The notes below the pieces were generated by a model. That model searched no databases. It saw only the letters and a list, made by a program, of their open reading frames with translations, and was not told where the DNA came from. 64,000 nt of DNA from Rufibacter radiotolerans (lineage in GTDB: Bacteria; Bacteroidota; Bacteroidia; Cytophagales; Hymenobacteraceae), in the NCBI RefSeq assembly GCF_001078055.1, contig NZ_CP010777.1:3687001-3751000 (forward strand), given 5' to 3'. A program made the position numbers and the translations under genes. The stretch's first letter is position 1. Each line of letters starts with the position of its first letter. Shown here piece after piece: positions 34,255 to 44,160 of this stretch.

Positions 34255-34797
34255 ATGAAAACCTCCAAACTTCTTCTCAGCCTTGGCGCCGGGCTTCTGG
34301 CCTCCGGAGCGTTATATGCGGCGCTCAGGCCCCAGCCTGCGCCCCTGCCAACGGTTTCTTCGGTAGACCTGGCCCGGTATGCGGGCACTTGGCATGAGAT
34401 TGCCTCTTTCCCGCAGCGGTTCCAGCGCGGCTGCCAGTGCACCACGGCCCAGTACACCCTGAAAGAAGGCTACGTAGAGGTAAGGAACACCTGCCGCAAA
34501 AACGGCAAGCGCACCGGCATTACCGGTAAGGCCTTCGCGGTAGAGGGCAGCCACAACGCTAAGCTGAAGGTGCAGTTCTTCTGGCCCCTGCGCGGCGACT
34601 ACTGGATCCTGGGCCTGGCCTCCGACTACTCGCACGCCCTGGTGGGCACCCCAGACCGCAAGTCCCTCTGGATTCTGGCCCGCGCCACCACCCTTCCCGC
34701 CCCCATTTACCGGCAATTGGTGCAGCAGGCCCAACAACTCGGCTTTGACACGGCCCTGCTCCAGAAAACCGATCAGAGTTGCAAAGAAGAGCAGTAA
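34255..34797 (+). CDS. Bacterial lipocalin (Blc-like)
   Basis: 180-residue lipocalin. After an N-terminal hydrophobic leader (LLLSLGAGLLASGALYAAL) without a lipobox Cys, the mature barrel begins with DLARYAGTWHEIASFPQRFQ, containing the lipocalin GxW motif. CTTAQYTLKEGYVEVRNTC and YWILGLASDYSHALVGTPD are typical of Blc, as is the closing segment LWILARATTLP. Blc proteins bind fatty acids or lysophospholipids in the envelope and help with membrane maintenance. E. coli Blc is lipid-anchored; this one seems periplasmic or membrane-tethered by the leader. Confidence 0.9.
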   Translation: MKTSKLLLSLGAGLLASGALYAALRPQPAPLPTVSSVDLARYAGTWHEIASFPQRFQRGCQCTTAQYTLKEGYVEVRNTCRKNGKRTGITGKAFAVEGSHNAKLKVQFFWPLRGDYWILGLASDYSHALVGTPDRKSLWILARATTLPAPIYRQLVQQAQQLGFDTALLQKTDQSCKEEQ

Positions 34798-34825
34798 GTA
34801 ACCATCCAGGCGTAACTTTTCTCTC

Positions 34826-34915
34826 TGTCATCCTGAAAGGACCTTGTGGGCGTACTAGAAAAGCAATGTAGTAAACGCTACTGCCGTTCGCTACCGAGAT
34901 CCTTTCAGGATGACA
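34826..34915. repeat. MITE-like inverted-repeat element
   Basis: About 90 bases bounded by inverted arms: TGTCATCCTGAAAGGACCT at left, and the complement of TGTCATCCTGAAAGGATCT at right. Only one position differs in the first 18. The interior is non-coding. Similar TCATCCTGAAAGGA repeats are familiar in Bacteroidota genomes. It lies between the lipocalin and TamB genes. Confidence 0.6.
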
Positions 34916-35039
34916 AGATGTAGGATGTGGTTTGAGGGTTATGGCCATAAAAAACAGGACACGTATAGGGCACCTCCTGCCGCCAGAACAACTCAGGACC
35001 TCAAGTCCCCCTTCCCAAGCCCAACTGGAATAGCCTTCC

Positions 35040-35074
35040 GTTTTAAGCTTGTTTTTCTAAAAACAGACCAAAAC
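35040..35074. repeat. Intergenic palindrome, copy 11
   Basis: GTTTTAAGCTTGTTTT, loop TCTA, AAAACAGACCAAAAC. Partly decayed. It lies between the MITE-like element and the TamB gene; the remaining roughly 200 bases up to 35277 hold nothing recognised. Confidence 0.55.
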
Positions 35075-35277
35075 CACCGCGCAAAACAGATTAATTATAT
35101 CCGGCCATTTGATAAGCTATCCCTCATAGGAAAAGCAGGCGAAGGAACTGGGGCCTTCCTTCTGGCGCGCAGGCAGATTTTATCCGGTTTATTATAGCAG
35201 ATTCCCTATTCTTCTGTAACCACAGCTATCTGTCTTGAGTACAAGTAGCATCTCACAAAATTGCTACTCTATTTAAC

Positions 35278-38200
35278 TTGTCTACGCAGAACGTTAAGAA
35301 ATACACGCTGAAGACGCTGGTCGTGCTCCTGTGGATCATTGGGGGGGTATTGGTGCTGGTGGTGGCGTTGCTGGTTGCCCTGAAGGTTCCCAAGGTGCAG
35401 GACTTTGCCGCCCGAAAAGCAGAATCTTATCTTCAGAACAAACTGGGCACAGAGGTGCGCATTGGTAAGTTCCGGAGCGACTTCCGGAAAGACATCCTGC
35501 TGGAAAACGTGTACCTGGAAGACCAGAAAGGTGACACGCTCTGGTACTCGCAGCGCCTGGCCGCCAACCTGGACATTCTGGGCCTGCTCAAATCTAAGGT
35601 GGGCCTCAAGTCATTGGAGCTGGAAAACGCCACGGTGCACCTTTCCCGCACCCTGCCAGACAGCGTCTCCAACTTTGACTTTATCATAGATGCCTTCACC
35701 ACGCCCGTTGACACCACCGCCACAGACTCCACGGCCAGTTTCTCTTATGACATTGGCAGCGTAGACCTGAAGAACATCTACCTCACCTACAAAGACGAGG
35801 TGAACGGCCAGAACGTGCGCACCCGGGTGGGCAACCTCACCCTGGACATGGACGAGCTGGACCTGGAGAAAGAGATCTACCGCATTAATGACATCGCGCT
35901 GCGCGATACCTGGGTAGACATGATTCAGACCAAAGTGCCGCCCGAAGGCGAGTCTGAGCCCTTGACCATGCAGTTCGGGCTCAAGACCGTGTCTCTGGAC
36001 AATGTCAGGTTCAAGTACCGCAACGGCGTAGCCAAGCAGTACATAGACGCCAACCTGGGCCAGGCCAAACTGGCCGCCGATAAGATTGACCTGGTGAACA
36101 CCCGCCTGGACCTCTCTAACTTGGAACTGCACAACAGCACCCTGGCCTACTCCCAGAACGCCGAAATGCCCGCCGAGTACCGCGTGGTGAATCCCGCCGA
36201 GGCCATTGAGGCCATTGAAGAGGCTGTCTCCAAAACCACCGGCGAGCCCGTGAAATGGGTAGTTACCCTGGACAAACTAAACGTCACCGAGGTAGATGCC
36301 GCCTTTGACAACTATGACGCCCCCAAACAGGCCCGCGGCGTAGACTACAACCACTTGCAGGCCCGCAACCTAAACCTGCAGCTCCAGGACCTGTACTTCA
36401 GCACCAACCGTACCACCGCCCAGCTGGAGCAGCTCAGTTTCCAGGAGAAAAGCGGGTTTGAGGTAAAGAACTTCACGGCTGGCATCCTGTTTGACTCCGT
36501 AGAGACCGAACTCACCGACCTGGTGCTGGAAACCGGCCATAGCCGTATTGCTCGTCGCATTAAAGTAGGCTACCCTTCCCTGGAGGCCGCCGCCGATGAC
36601 CTGAGCAAACTCACCCTTTCCGCCGATTTAAAAGACACCCACATCGGGTTTAGAGACGTGGCCCTGCTGCAGCCCTCCCTTGCCAAACAGCCGCCCCTGG
36701 CCGGAAACCTGAACGAGACCGTGTACCTGAGCGGGCTGGTGAACGGCCGTATGGACAACCTGCTCTTGAGTAACGTGCGCGTGAGCGGCTGGCGCAATAC
36801 CCAACTGGCTTTGAGCGGCCGCGTGAAAGGCTTGCCAAACCCAGACAACCTGGCGGCCAACCTCCAGATCAACCGCCTGCATACCACCGCCGACGACGTA
36901 AAATCCCTGCTTCCCGCCGGTACCTTGCCCGCCAACATTACCTTGCCGCCGGTCATGGACATAGAGGGTTCCTTCAGTGGTACCATGACCGCCTTTGACC
37001 TGGACGCCACCGCCCGCACCTCCTTCGGGAATGCCGTAGCTAAGATTGACATGAGCCCGGGCCGGGCTCCCGGGCAGGAACGCGTGCAAGGCAACGTACG
37101 CCTCCAGCGCTTTGACCTGGGCAAGCTCATGCAAGACCCCGCGCTGGGCAGAGCTACCATGGTGGCCACCATCAACGGCACCGGCATTACCCCAGAGAAC
37201 ATGGTAGCTAAAATAAATGGCACCGTGCAGAGCCTGGAGTACAATGGGTACAACTACCGCAACATAGGCTTCAATGTAGACGCTAACCGCAACCGCTATG
37301 ACATTAAAGCCAGCAGCAGCTCAGATGAGAACCTGGCCTTCAACCTGAACGGCGTAGTGAACATGCGCGGCGCGCAACCCAGCTACAGCTTTAACACCAA
37401 CATCAAATCCATTGACTTCCAGGCGCTCAAACTCTATTCAGAGGACCTGCGCATGCGCGGCAACATAACTGCCAACCTGAGCGGAAGCAACGCCAACAGC
37501 CTCAACGGAACCATCATTGCCAGTGATGCCGCAATTACCAGCAACAACCAGGTGCTGCCCTTTGACACCCTACACCTCACCCTTACCCAACGCCCCGGCG
37601 ATACCCGCGTGCGCCTGTTCTCAGACGTGCTCACCGCCAACCTTGATGGCAACGTAGCGCTGGGAGATATTGGTCCGGAACTCATGAACCACATCAGCCG
37701 GTACTATGACCTGGGCAACGGACCATATAAACCACGGTCTACGCCGCGGCAGTTTACCTTTGCGGCGGCCTTGCACAAACCCCGCCTGGTGGCAGCCTTC
37801 ATACCCGGGGTAGACAGGCTGGCGTTAGATACCTTGCACGGTTCCTATAACAGCCAGACAGCTAACCTGCAGGTGGTGGCGCGGCTCCCTCGGCTCCGCT
37901 ACAACGGCATCAGGCTAGACTCCCTTTCCCTGGACGTATCCTCTGACCCCAGCAAACTGACCTACGCCACCCGCGCTGAGCGCATCCGGCAGGACACTAC
38001 CTTCAGGTTCAACAATATTGTGATGGCCGGTAACGTGCAGAACAATACCGTGGCCCTGCGCGCGGCAAACCAAAGCGCCGCCGGCGATGAGGAATCAGCC
38101 ATCGGGCTGCTGGTGCGCCAGATGACCGGAGGCTTTGAGGTGAACGTGACCCCAGACCTGCTTATTAACCGCGACCGCTGGGAAGTAGGACCCAATAACT

Positions 38201-40299
38201 ACCTGCGCTATTACACCACCTCTGGAGCAGTGGTGGCCAACAACCTGCGGTTATCACAGGGCGCCATGGCCATTCTCCTGCAGAGCCAGAACCCTAATGC
38301 CCAGAACTCGCCGCTCAACGTGAACCTGACGGATGTGGACCTGGGCTACCTGGCCCGCGCCGTTGCGCAGCAAGACAGCCTGGTGGCCGGCACCCTCAAC
38401 GGTCAGGCCACCGTCAATAACCTCACCGGTAACATGAGCTTTACGGCAGACATGAACCTGACCGGCCTGCGCTACCTGCAGAACCCCGTGGGCGATGTGT
38501 CACTGCAGGCCAGGAACACCAGCCCCAGCCGCTATGACGTAACCGCCCGCCTCACCGGCAACGGTAATAATGTGACCCTGGGCGGCTATTACCTTACCAC
38601 TGCCGGTCAGCCTATGTCCTTTGACCTGAACTTTGACCAGTTGAACCTGGCCAGTTTGCAGCCGTTCACCCAGGGCCTTATCAAAAACATGGGCGGCGGC
38701 TTACTGGGCACGGTAGCCATTAGAGGCAACATAGATAACCCCCAGGTGGCCGGCGACCTGCAGTTCCAGAACGCTACCTTCAACCTGGCCATGCTCAATT
38801 CTACCTACCGCATTTCAGATGAGCGCCTGAGCGTGACCAACCAAGGCATCAGGTTTGATGATTTTGAGTTGCTGGACTCCCTCAATAACCGCGCGGTGGT
38901 GAACGGCAATATTCTTACCTCCAACTTCCTGGACTATAAGTTTGACCTAAGGGCCACCACCGAAGATTTTATGGTCATGAACAGCACCGCCCAAGACAAT
39001 CCGCTTTACTTTGGGAGGGTGTTCGTAGACAGTGACACCCGCATTACCGGAGATTTGAACGTGCCCATCATCAAAACCAACGTGACGGTGGCGCCCAATT
39101 CCAATTTCACCTATGTGATACCAGACGAGGCAGTGAGCGTGAACCGCGAAGGCATTGTGCTCTTTGTGGACGTGGACAGCACCCGAAACCGCCGCATCTC
39201 CCGGAAGAAACAACTGGACACCGTAGATGCCGAGGTGCAGGGCGTGGAAATGGCCATGGTCCTGAACCTGACCGATGACACGCCAATTACCGTGATTGTG
39301 GACCAGGAATCTGGCGACAACCTTATCTTCAAAGGCGAGGCCAACATGAACGTGGGCTATGATGTCACAGAGAACATTACCCTATCAGGACGGTTTGATG
39401 TAACCGAGGGCATGTACACCCTGAACCTGTATGAACTGGTCAAGCGCGAGTTTGAACTGGATCCCTCCAGTTACGCGGTCTGGAACGGCGATCCCTTTGA
39501 CGCAGATATCAACGTGACCGCCATTTACAACGTAGACGCCGCCCCGCTGGAGCTTATCCAAAGCCAGACCGCCGGCATAGACGCGAGCAGCGCCGGTCAG
39601 TTCCGCCAGAAACTGCCCTTTGACGTGCGCCTGAACCTGGAAGGCGAGATCATGAAACCAGCCGTCTCCTTTAACATTGAGTTAGATGAGAAAGCCAAAG
39701 GCGCATTTAGCGGAGAGGTAGACGCCCGCCTGGAACAATTAAGCCAGCCTACCCAGGAATCTGAGCGCACCAAACAGGTCTTTTCCTTGCTGGTGCTGGG
39801 CCGGTTTATGGCGCAGGACCCATTGGCCTCGTCGGCGGGCGGCGGCATTAACAGCACCATAAGGGGTAGCGCCAGCCAGGTGCTGTCAGACCAACTGAAT
39901 GCCTTGACTGGGCAGTACCTGGGCAATCTGGGGCTGGAACTGGGGCTGAACTCCTATGATGATTATTCCTCGGGCGAAGCCCGCAGCCGCACAGACCTGA
40001 ACGTGGCCATGCAAAAGCAATTGGCCAATGACCGCCTCACCGTGCGCTTTGGTACCGACATCAACCTGGAGGGAAGTGGGCAGAACAACGCCCGCAACAA
40101 CGCCAGCGGTTTTGCCGGTGATATCTCAGTAGAATATTCTATTACCAAAGACGGCCGTCTGCGCATGCGGGCCTTCCGGCAAAACGCCTATGAAGGCTTC
40201 CTGGACGGGCAGCTGCAACGCACCGGCCTGTCCCTCATTTTTGTGCGCGAGTATGACAGCCTCGCTGAACTTTTCAGAAACATAGGCAAAGCAAAATAA
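35278..40299 (+). CDS. tamB: TamB-like translocation/assembly module protein
   Basis: 1673-residue envelope protein (DUF490/TamB). One N-terminal membrane helix (LVVLLWIIGGVLVLVVALLV) anchors it in the inner membrane, and the rest is predicted beta-rich periplasmic repeats. The C-terminal TamB domain, about residues 1200-1670, has AVWNGDPFDADINVTAIYNV and the closing RAFRQNAYEGFLDGQLQRTG. TamB-like proteins form hydrophobic grooves that carry lipids or help outer-membrane protein assembly. The start is TTG at 35278: the next upstream in-frame stop is at 35236 and no ATG lies between. It overlaps the Omp85-family gene by one base, so the two are translationally coupled and probably form a TamA/TamB-like pair. 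Confidence 0.92.
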   Translation: MSTQNVKKYTLKTLVVLLWIIGGVLVLVVALLVALKVPKVQDFAARKAESYLQNKLGTEVRIGKFRSDFRKDILLENVYLEDQKGDTLWYSQRLAANLDILGLLKSKVGLKSLELENATVHLSRTLPDSVSNFDFIIDAFTTPVDTTATDSTASFSYDIGSVDLKNIYLTYKDEVNGQNVRTRVGNLTLDMDELDLEKEIYRINDIALRDTWVDMIQTKVPPEGESEPLTMQFGLKTVSLDNVRFKYRNGVAKQYIDANLGQAKLAADKIDLVNTRLDLSNLELHNSTLAYSQNAEMPAEYRVVNPAEAIEAIEEAVSKTTGEPVKWVVTLDKLNVTEVDAAFDNYDAPKQARGVDYNHLQARNLNLQLQDLYFSTNRTTAQLEQLSFQEKSGFEVKNFTAGILFDSVETELTDLVLETGHSRIARRIKVGYPSLEAAADDLSKLTLSADLKDTHIGFRDVALLQPSLAKQPPLAGNLNETVYLSGLVNGRMDNLLLSNVRVSGWRNTQLALSGRVKGLPNPDNLAANLQINRLHTTADDVKSLLPAGTLPANITLPPVMDIEGSFSGTMTAFDLDATARTSFGNAVAKIDMSPGRAPGQERVQGNVRLQRFDLGKLMQDPALGRATMVATINGTGITPENMVAKINGTVQSLEYNGYNYRNIGFNVDANRNRYDIKASSSSDENLAFNLNGVVNMRGAQPSYSFNTNIKSIDFQALKLYSEDLRMRGNITANLSGSNANSLNGTIIASDAAITSNNQVLPFDTLHLTLTQRPGDTRVRLFSDVLTANLDGNVALGDIGPELMNHISRYYDLGNGPYKPRSTPRQFTFAAALHKPRLVAAFIPGVDRLALDTLHGSYNSQTANLQVVARLPRLRYNGIRLDSLSLDVSSDPSKLTYATRAERIRQDTTFRFNNIVMAGNVQNNTVALRAANQSAAGDEESAIGLLVRQMTGGFEVNVTPDLLINRDRWEVGPNNYLRYYTTSGAVVANNLRLSQGAMAILLQSQNPNAQNSPLNVNLTDVDLGYLARAVAQQDSLVAGTLNGQATVNNLTGNMSFTADMNLTGLRYLQNPVGDVSLQARNTSPSRYDVTARLTGNGNNVTLGGYYLTTAGQPMSFDLNFDQLNLASLQPFTQGLIKNMGGGLLGTVAIRGNIDNPQVAGDLQFQNATFNLAMLNSTYRISDERLSVTNQGIRFDDFELLDSLNNRAVVNGNILTSNFLDYKFDLRATTEDFMVMNSTAQDNPLYFGRVFVDSDTRITGDLNVPIIKTNVTVAPNSNFTYVIPDEAVSVNREGIVLFVDVDSTRNRRISRKKQLDTVDAEVQGVEMAMVLNLTDDTPITVIVDQESGDNLIFKGEANMNVGYDVTENITLSGRFDVTEGMYTLNLYELVKREFELDPSSYAVWNGDPFDADINVTAIYNVDAAPLELIQSQTAGIDASSAGQFRQKLPFDVRLNLEGEIMKPAVSFNIELDEKAKGAFSGEVDARLEQLSQPTQESERTKQVFSLLVLGRFMAQDPLASSAGGGINSTIRGSASQVLSDQLNALTGQYLGNLGLELGLNSYDDYSSGEARSRTDLNVAMQKQLANDRLTVRFGTDINLEGSGQNNARNNASGFAGDISVEYSITKDGRLRMRAFRQNAYEGFLDGQLQRTGLSLIFVREYDSLAELFRNIGKAK

Positions 40300-42650
40300 T
40301 GATATCCTTGTTCCACCCGTTACGCGTTTCCCAGTATCCTTGCCTAAGGGTGTTGCTGCCCGTGTTGTTACTAGCCTTGTTGGCCAGTTGCAGCAGCACT
40401 AAGAGTGTGCCCCAGGGCGATTATCTCTACATTGGCGGCGCCATCAAAGTGACTTCCACAGACCAGAACACCAAAACCAAAGACCTGGAATCTGAGCTCA
40501 ACGCCGCCATCAGGCCGCAGCCTAACACCTCTTTTCTGGGGTTAAGGCCCAAGCTCTGGATCTACAACGCCATGGGCGGAAACAAGAAAACCAAAGGCAT
40601 TCCCAACTGGATCAAGACCCGCCTGGGCGAACCGCCCGTGCTCCTGAGTGAGGCCCACCCAGACCGCGTGCAGGGCCAGATGGTAAACCGCCTCTACAAC
40701 AATGGCTACTTCTCCCCCACGCTGGAATTTAAGATAGACAGCACCGGCAAAAGGAAAATGGCCCGGGTAGACTATGCCGCCACCGTGGGGCGCCAGTACA
40801 TTATTCAGCAGGTGCAGTTCCCGCAGGGCAATGACAGCCTGGCCCTAGCCATACGGGAAACGGAGCCTAATAGCCTGTTAAAGGTCAACGACCCCTATAA
40901 CCTGCAGACCATGATTGGCGAGCGCCTGCGCATCAATGAGACCCTCAAAGAGAAGGGCTTCTTTTTCTTTGACGAAGATTACCTCATTTTCCACGTAGAC
41001 AGCACCCTCAACAACAAGGTGAATGTATACGTGCGCATTAAAGACACGGCCCCCAGAAAGGCCTTGATCCCGTACCGTTACCAGCAGGTGAGCGTGTTCA
41101 CAGACTACTCCCTCACAGATTCTATTGGTGACTCTTCCACCCCACCGGTGCAGTACAAAGACTACAAGTACTACCCAGACGAGAAAACGTTCAAGGCCCG
41201 CACCATTCTCAATGCCGTTTTCATAGAAAACAATGACCTCTACAGCCGCAAACGCCACCTGCAGACCATTAACCGTTTAATGGACCTGGGCACGTTCAAA
41301 TTTGCCGAAGTACGGTTTACACCCCTTGATTCCATTGGCCTGAACGGCCGCCTGAAGGCGGATATCTTATTGACCCAGGCCAAGAAAAAATCTGTGCGGG
41401 CCGAGATTCAGACGGTGCAGAAATCTAATGGTTATGCCGGGCCGGGCATTACCGTAGGCTTCAGGAACCGGAACGCCCTGCGCGGCGGCGAATTGCTGTT
41501 AATCAACCTGGTGGGATCGTTTGAATCTCAGATTAGCGGAGACTCCACCAGTTCTGGCCTCTCCTCTTTTGAGATGGGCGCCGATGCGGAGATGAACGTG
41601 CCGCGCATTATCTCTCCCTTTGACATTAGAATCTCCAGCAGTATGTACCAGCCCAGAACCCGCTTCATGTTAGGGTTCAGGTTTATAGACCGTCAGGAAT
41701 TCTTCCAGCAGAACTCCTTCAATTTTGAGTACGGCTACAGCTGGAAACAGCGCGCCACCACGGAGATAGTGCTTAACCCGGTGCAGGTGACCTATGCCCG
41801 TTTACTCAACACCACCCCCGCCTTTGAGACCGCCATAGAGGAGCGCCCGTTCCTGGCCCGGGCCTTTGACCAGCAGTTGATCATTGGGGGCAATTACCGC
41901 CTTGTCTTCAACACCCAGAATATACCCGGTAAAACCCATCAGATCTACGTCAGCCCGGGGCTTGATCTGTCAGGTGGGTTATGGGGCCTGTTTTACCGCG
42001 TTAAGAACAAGCGGCCCGCAGACCCAGACAACCCTAACCAGTTTAGGGGGCAGACACTGTCACAGTACGCCAAAGTAGACCTTGAAACCCGCTATTATTT
42101 TAATTTCTCTGAGAAACTGGTGCTGGCCACCCGCCTGCTGGGGGGGTACGGGTTACCCTATGGAAACTCCCGCGTGCTCCCCTACATCAAGCAGTACGGT
42201 ATTGGTGGCCCCAACAGCATACGGGCCTTTGCGGCCCGCAGCATTGGCCCGGGCGTATACAACCCCAACCTGCTCACCGAAGGCGGAGACCCGGTAAAAC
42301 GCAGCTTCTCCTACTTTGACCAGACCGGCGACATCAGGATTGAAGGCAACGCCGAGGTCCGCTTCCCGCTCCTGGACCCGTACCTGAAAGGTGCTTTCTT
42401 TGTGGACGCCGGTAACATCTGGCTGGTGAACGAAGACCCTACCCGCCCGGGCGGAAAATTCAACGGTAACTTCATGAGCCAGCTGGCCATTGGCGCCGGG
42501 GCCGGGCTGAGAATAGACGTGCAGTTTTTTGTGGTCAGGTTTGACCTGGCTTACCCCCTCCGTGACCCGTCTTACCCTAACGGCGGCCGACCTTCCTCGG
42601 GCCTCTTTGGGAACGGAGTGCTGAACCTGGCCATTGGGTATCCTTTCTAG
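40299..42650 (+). CDS. tamL: Omp85 family outer-membrane assembly lipoprotein (TamA/BamA-like)
   Basis: 783-residue Omp85 protein. A lipoprotein signal ends in VLLLALLASC with the lipidated Cys near residue 31, as in the Bacteroidota TamL type. POTRA-like repeats span about 45-380, and the 16-strand barrel about 390-783, including the conserved IGGPNSIRAFAARSIGPG (the RGF-like lid-lock region) and ending in a Phe. The start codon overlaps the tamB stop (TAATG), so both are made from one message. It probably inserts proteins or moves lipids at the outer membrane. The symbol reflects the lipoprotein form and is a family-level assignment. Confidence 0.9.
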   Translation: MISLFHPLRVSQYPCLRVLLPVLLLALLASCSSTKSVPQGDYLYIGGAIKVTSTDQNTKTKDLESELNAAIRPQPNTSFLGLRPKLWIYNAMGGNKKTKGIPNWIKTRLGEPPVLLSEAHPDRVQGQMVNRLYNNGYFSPTLEFKIDSTGKRKMARVDYAATVGRQYIIQQVQFPQGNDSLALAIRETEPNSLLKVNDPYNLQTMIGERLRINETLKEKGFFFFDEDYLIFHVDSTLNNKVNVYVRIKDTAPRKALIPYRYQQVSVFTDYSLTDSIGDSSTPPVQYKDYKYYPDEKTFKARTILNAVFIENNDLYSRKRHLQTINRLMDLGTFKFAEVRFTPLDSIGLNGRLKADILLTQAKKKSVRAEIQTVQKSNGYAGPGITVGFRNRNALRGGELLLINLVGSFESQISGDSTSSGLSSFEMGADAEMNVPRIISPFDIRISSSMYQPRTRFMLGFRFIDRQEFFQQNSFNFEYGYSWKQRATTEIVLNPVQVTYARLLNTTPAFETAIEERPFLARAFDQQLIIGGNYRLVFNTQNIPGKTHQIYVSPGLDLSGGLWGLFYRVKNKRPADPDNPNQFRGQTLSQYAKVDLETRYYFNFSEKLVLATRLLGGYGLPYGNSRVLPYIKQYGIGGPNSIRAFAARSIGPGVYNPNLLTEGGDPVKRSFSYFDQTGDIRIEGNAEVRFPLLDPYLKGAFFVDAGNIWLVNEDPTRPGGKFNGNFMSQLAIGAGAGLRIDVQFFVVRFDLAYPLRDPSYPNGGRPSSGLFGNGVLNLAIGYPF

Positions 42651-42675
42651 AAGCATAGGTTTAAGAGGCATTTCC

Positions 42676-42711
42676 GTTTTAGGGCCGTTTTCCTGAAAAC
42701 AGCCCCAAAGC
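42676..42711. repeat. Intergenic palindrome, copy 12
   Basis: GTTTTAGGGCCGTTTT, loop CCTG, AAAACAGCCCCAAAGC. Sits 25 bases after the Omp85 gene. Confidence 0.62.
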
Positions 42712-42790
42712 AGAAATTTCTTTGGCCCGCTGCGAAGGAAGATGTCTGCTTTTTAAGTAACATTACGCCTGGAGCTTGTTTAAATTTTGA

Positions 42791-42912
42791 TTTTGCAGGC
42801 GAAAATGGCAAGAGTAAGGTTCTGCGGAAGCGGTTTGTGAGCAGCGTAGCAACGCTACGGTGTGAGGAAAACGCAAACGCAGGTTCTTGCCATGGCCTTT
42901 TGCAGCGCAAAA
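42791..42912. repeat. Long imperfect inverted repeat
   Basis: Left arm TTTTGCAGGCGAAAATGGCA and onward to 42826 pairs imperfectly with 42878-42912. The centre is a perfect hairpin CGTAGC-AAC-GCTACG at 42845-42859. No reading frame spans it. It looks like a small non-autonomous mobile element or a structured RNA, upstream of the haem-binding protein gene. Confidence 0.5.
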
Positions 42913-42949
42913 GACAAATCTAAGCATGCTCTTACCTAAAAAATAAGCC

Positions 42950-43417
42950 ATGAAAACTGTATATAAAATCCTGTTAGCGCTGGTGGTGCTCCTGGTCCTG
43001 ATCCAGTTTATTAGAATTGACACCACCAATCCGCCGGTAGACCCTGCCAAAGATTTTATCACGTTAAAGAACCCGCCGCAGGCTGTGGCAGGCATTCTCC
43101 GGGCTTCCTGCTATGACTGCCACTCCAATGAAACCACCTACCCGTGGTACACCAACGTGGCGCCATTTTCGTGGTTGATCAAAGACCATATTGACGAAGG
43201 CCGCCGCAAACTCAACTTCTCAGAATACGGAGACCTGCCCGCCAAAAGAGCCAAACACAAGCTGGATGAGTCTTATGAGATGGTAGCCGAAGGCGAAATG
43301 CCCATGACCTCCTACACCCTCCTCCACCGTGACGCCAAACTGAGCGATGCCCAAAAACAGGAGCTCCTGGCCTGGCTGAAATCTATTGGGGCTAAGTCTA
43401 CGCCGGAGGCAAAGTAA
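42950..43417 (+). CDS. Haem-binding domain protein (single CxxCH)
   Basis: 155-residue protein with an N-terminal membrane anchor or signal (ILLALVVLLVLIQFI). The haem-binding motif CYDCH is in SCYDCHSNETTYPWY near residue 55, and the sequence continues WLIKDHIDEGRRKLNFSEY, characteristic of the Haem_bd family. GEMPMTSYTLLHRDAKLS supplies the conserved Met that may be the second haem ligand. It probably carries electrons in the periplasm. It stands alone. Confidence 0.88.
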   Translation: MKTVYKILLALVVLLVLIQFIRIDTTNPPVDPAKDFITLKNPPQAVAGILRASCYDCHSNETTYPWYTNVAPFSWLIKDHIDEGRRKLNFSEYGDLPAKRAKHKLDESYEMVAEGEMPMTSYTLLHRDAKLSDAQKQELLAWLKSIGAKSTPEAK

Positions 43418-43590
43418 AGACCGGCACCTCTTTGGGGAACCAATTTTCACACAGGCTTTCATTTGAAGGTGTCCACTGGGCAGGCAGTGCACAACTGTCA
43501 TTATAGTAAGTTCTTTACACCTATTGAGAGCAACAAGGATCGCTCACTTTTCATGGGCTGGCTGTATTTAGCGGTATTCTAAACCACTGG

Positions 43591-44094
43591 TTATTTTGCC
43601 CGCATTTCATTGACGGGGTCATGCTGTTTTGCGCCTTCACTTACAGACACGTTTTCCCCGGCTGTCAGGAGCCATTTCCCTTTCTTTTTCACATATACCA
43701 GGGTGGCAATATCATCTGTGTTGCCCATTTTATTGCCGCCTGGGGTAGTGAATTCTCCGTAATGGGTGATGATGTGGGCCACGGCGACGTCTTTTGTGAT
43801 AAACCGGATGTCCGTTGACTTCAAATCAACCGGCACGTCTTTGAACATTGTTTTATGGAAGGCCTCATGGGCATATTGCACTTCTTTGCGTCCTTTCCAC
43901 CGCATGCCCACTATGTTTACCCAATCAACATCTGGGGTAGTGTAGGTATCCATGTCACTGAACTGGTGTTGGTTCCAGCTATGGAGCATAGCCTCAATCT
44001 GCGTCTGCACCGCTTGTTTGTCTTTACTTGTCTGAGCGAAAAGATTTGACGTGCAGCCAGCGGCAATTAGTAGCATACAGAATAGATGTTTCAT
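43591..44094 (-). CDS. Secreted SnoaL/DUF4440-like (NTF2 fold) protein
   Basis: 167-residue protein with a signal peptide (MKHLFCMLLIAAGC). The Cys could be a lipobox, or cleavage may follow ALFAQ-like NLFAQ. The rest is an NTF2-fold domain of the SgcJ/EcaC type: VQTQIEAMLHSWNQHQFSDM, YTTPDVDWVNIVGMRWKGRK, DVAVAHIITHYGEFTTPGG. These small domains bind or convert varied small molecules; none can be assigned here. It lies 66 bases after an AraC-type regulator in the same direction, which may control it. Confidence 0.8.
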   Translation of the reverse strand: MKHLFCMLLIAAGCTSNLFAQTSKDKQAVQTQIEAMLHSWNQHQFSDMDTYTTPDVDWVNIVGMRWKGRKEVQYAHEAFHKTMFKDVPVDLKSTDIRFITKDVAVAHIITHYGEFTTPGGNKMGNTDDIATLVYVKKKGKWLLTAGENVSVSEGAKQHDPVNEMRAK

Positions 44095-44160
44095 AGCTTC
44101 TTTGCTTTTTTAGTAAAACTACAAAAGCAGGAAACGGCAGGATAGTACAAACCCGACAAC

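Noticed and set aside
36570..37253. Minus-strand frames opposite the tamB gene
   Set aside because: Several antisense frames occur along this long gene; all overlap the conserved coding strand and show no domains.
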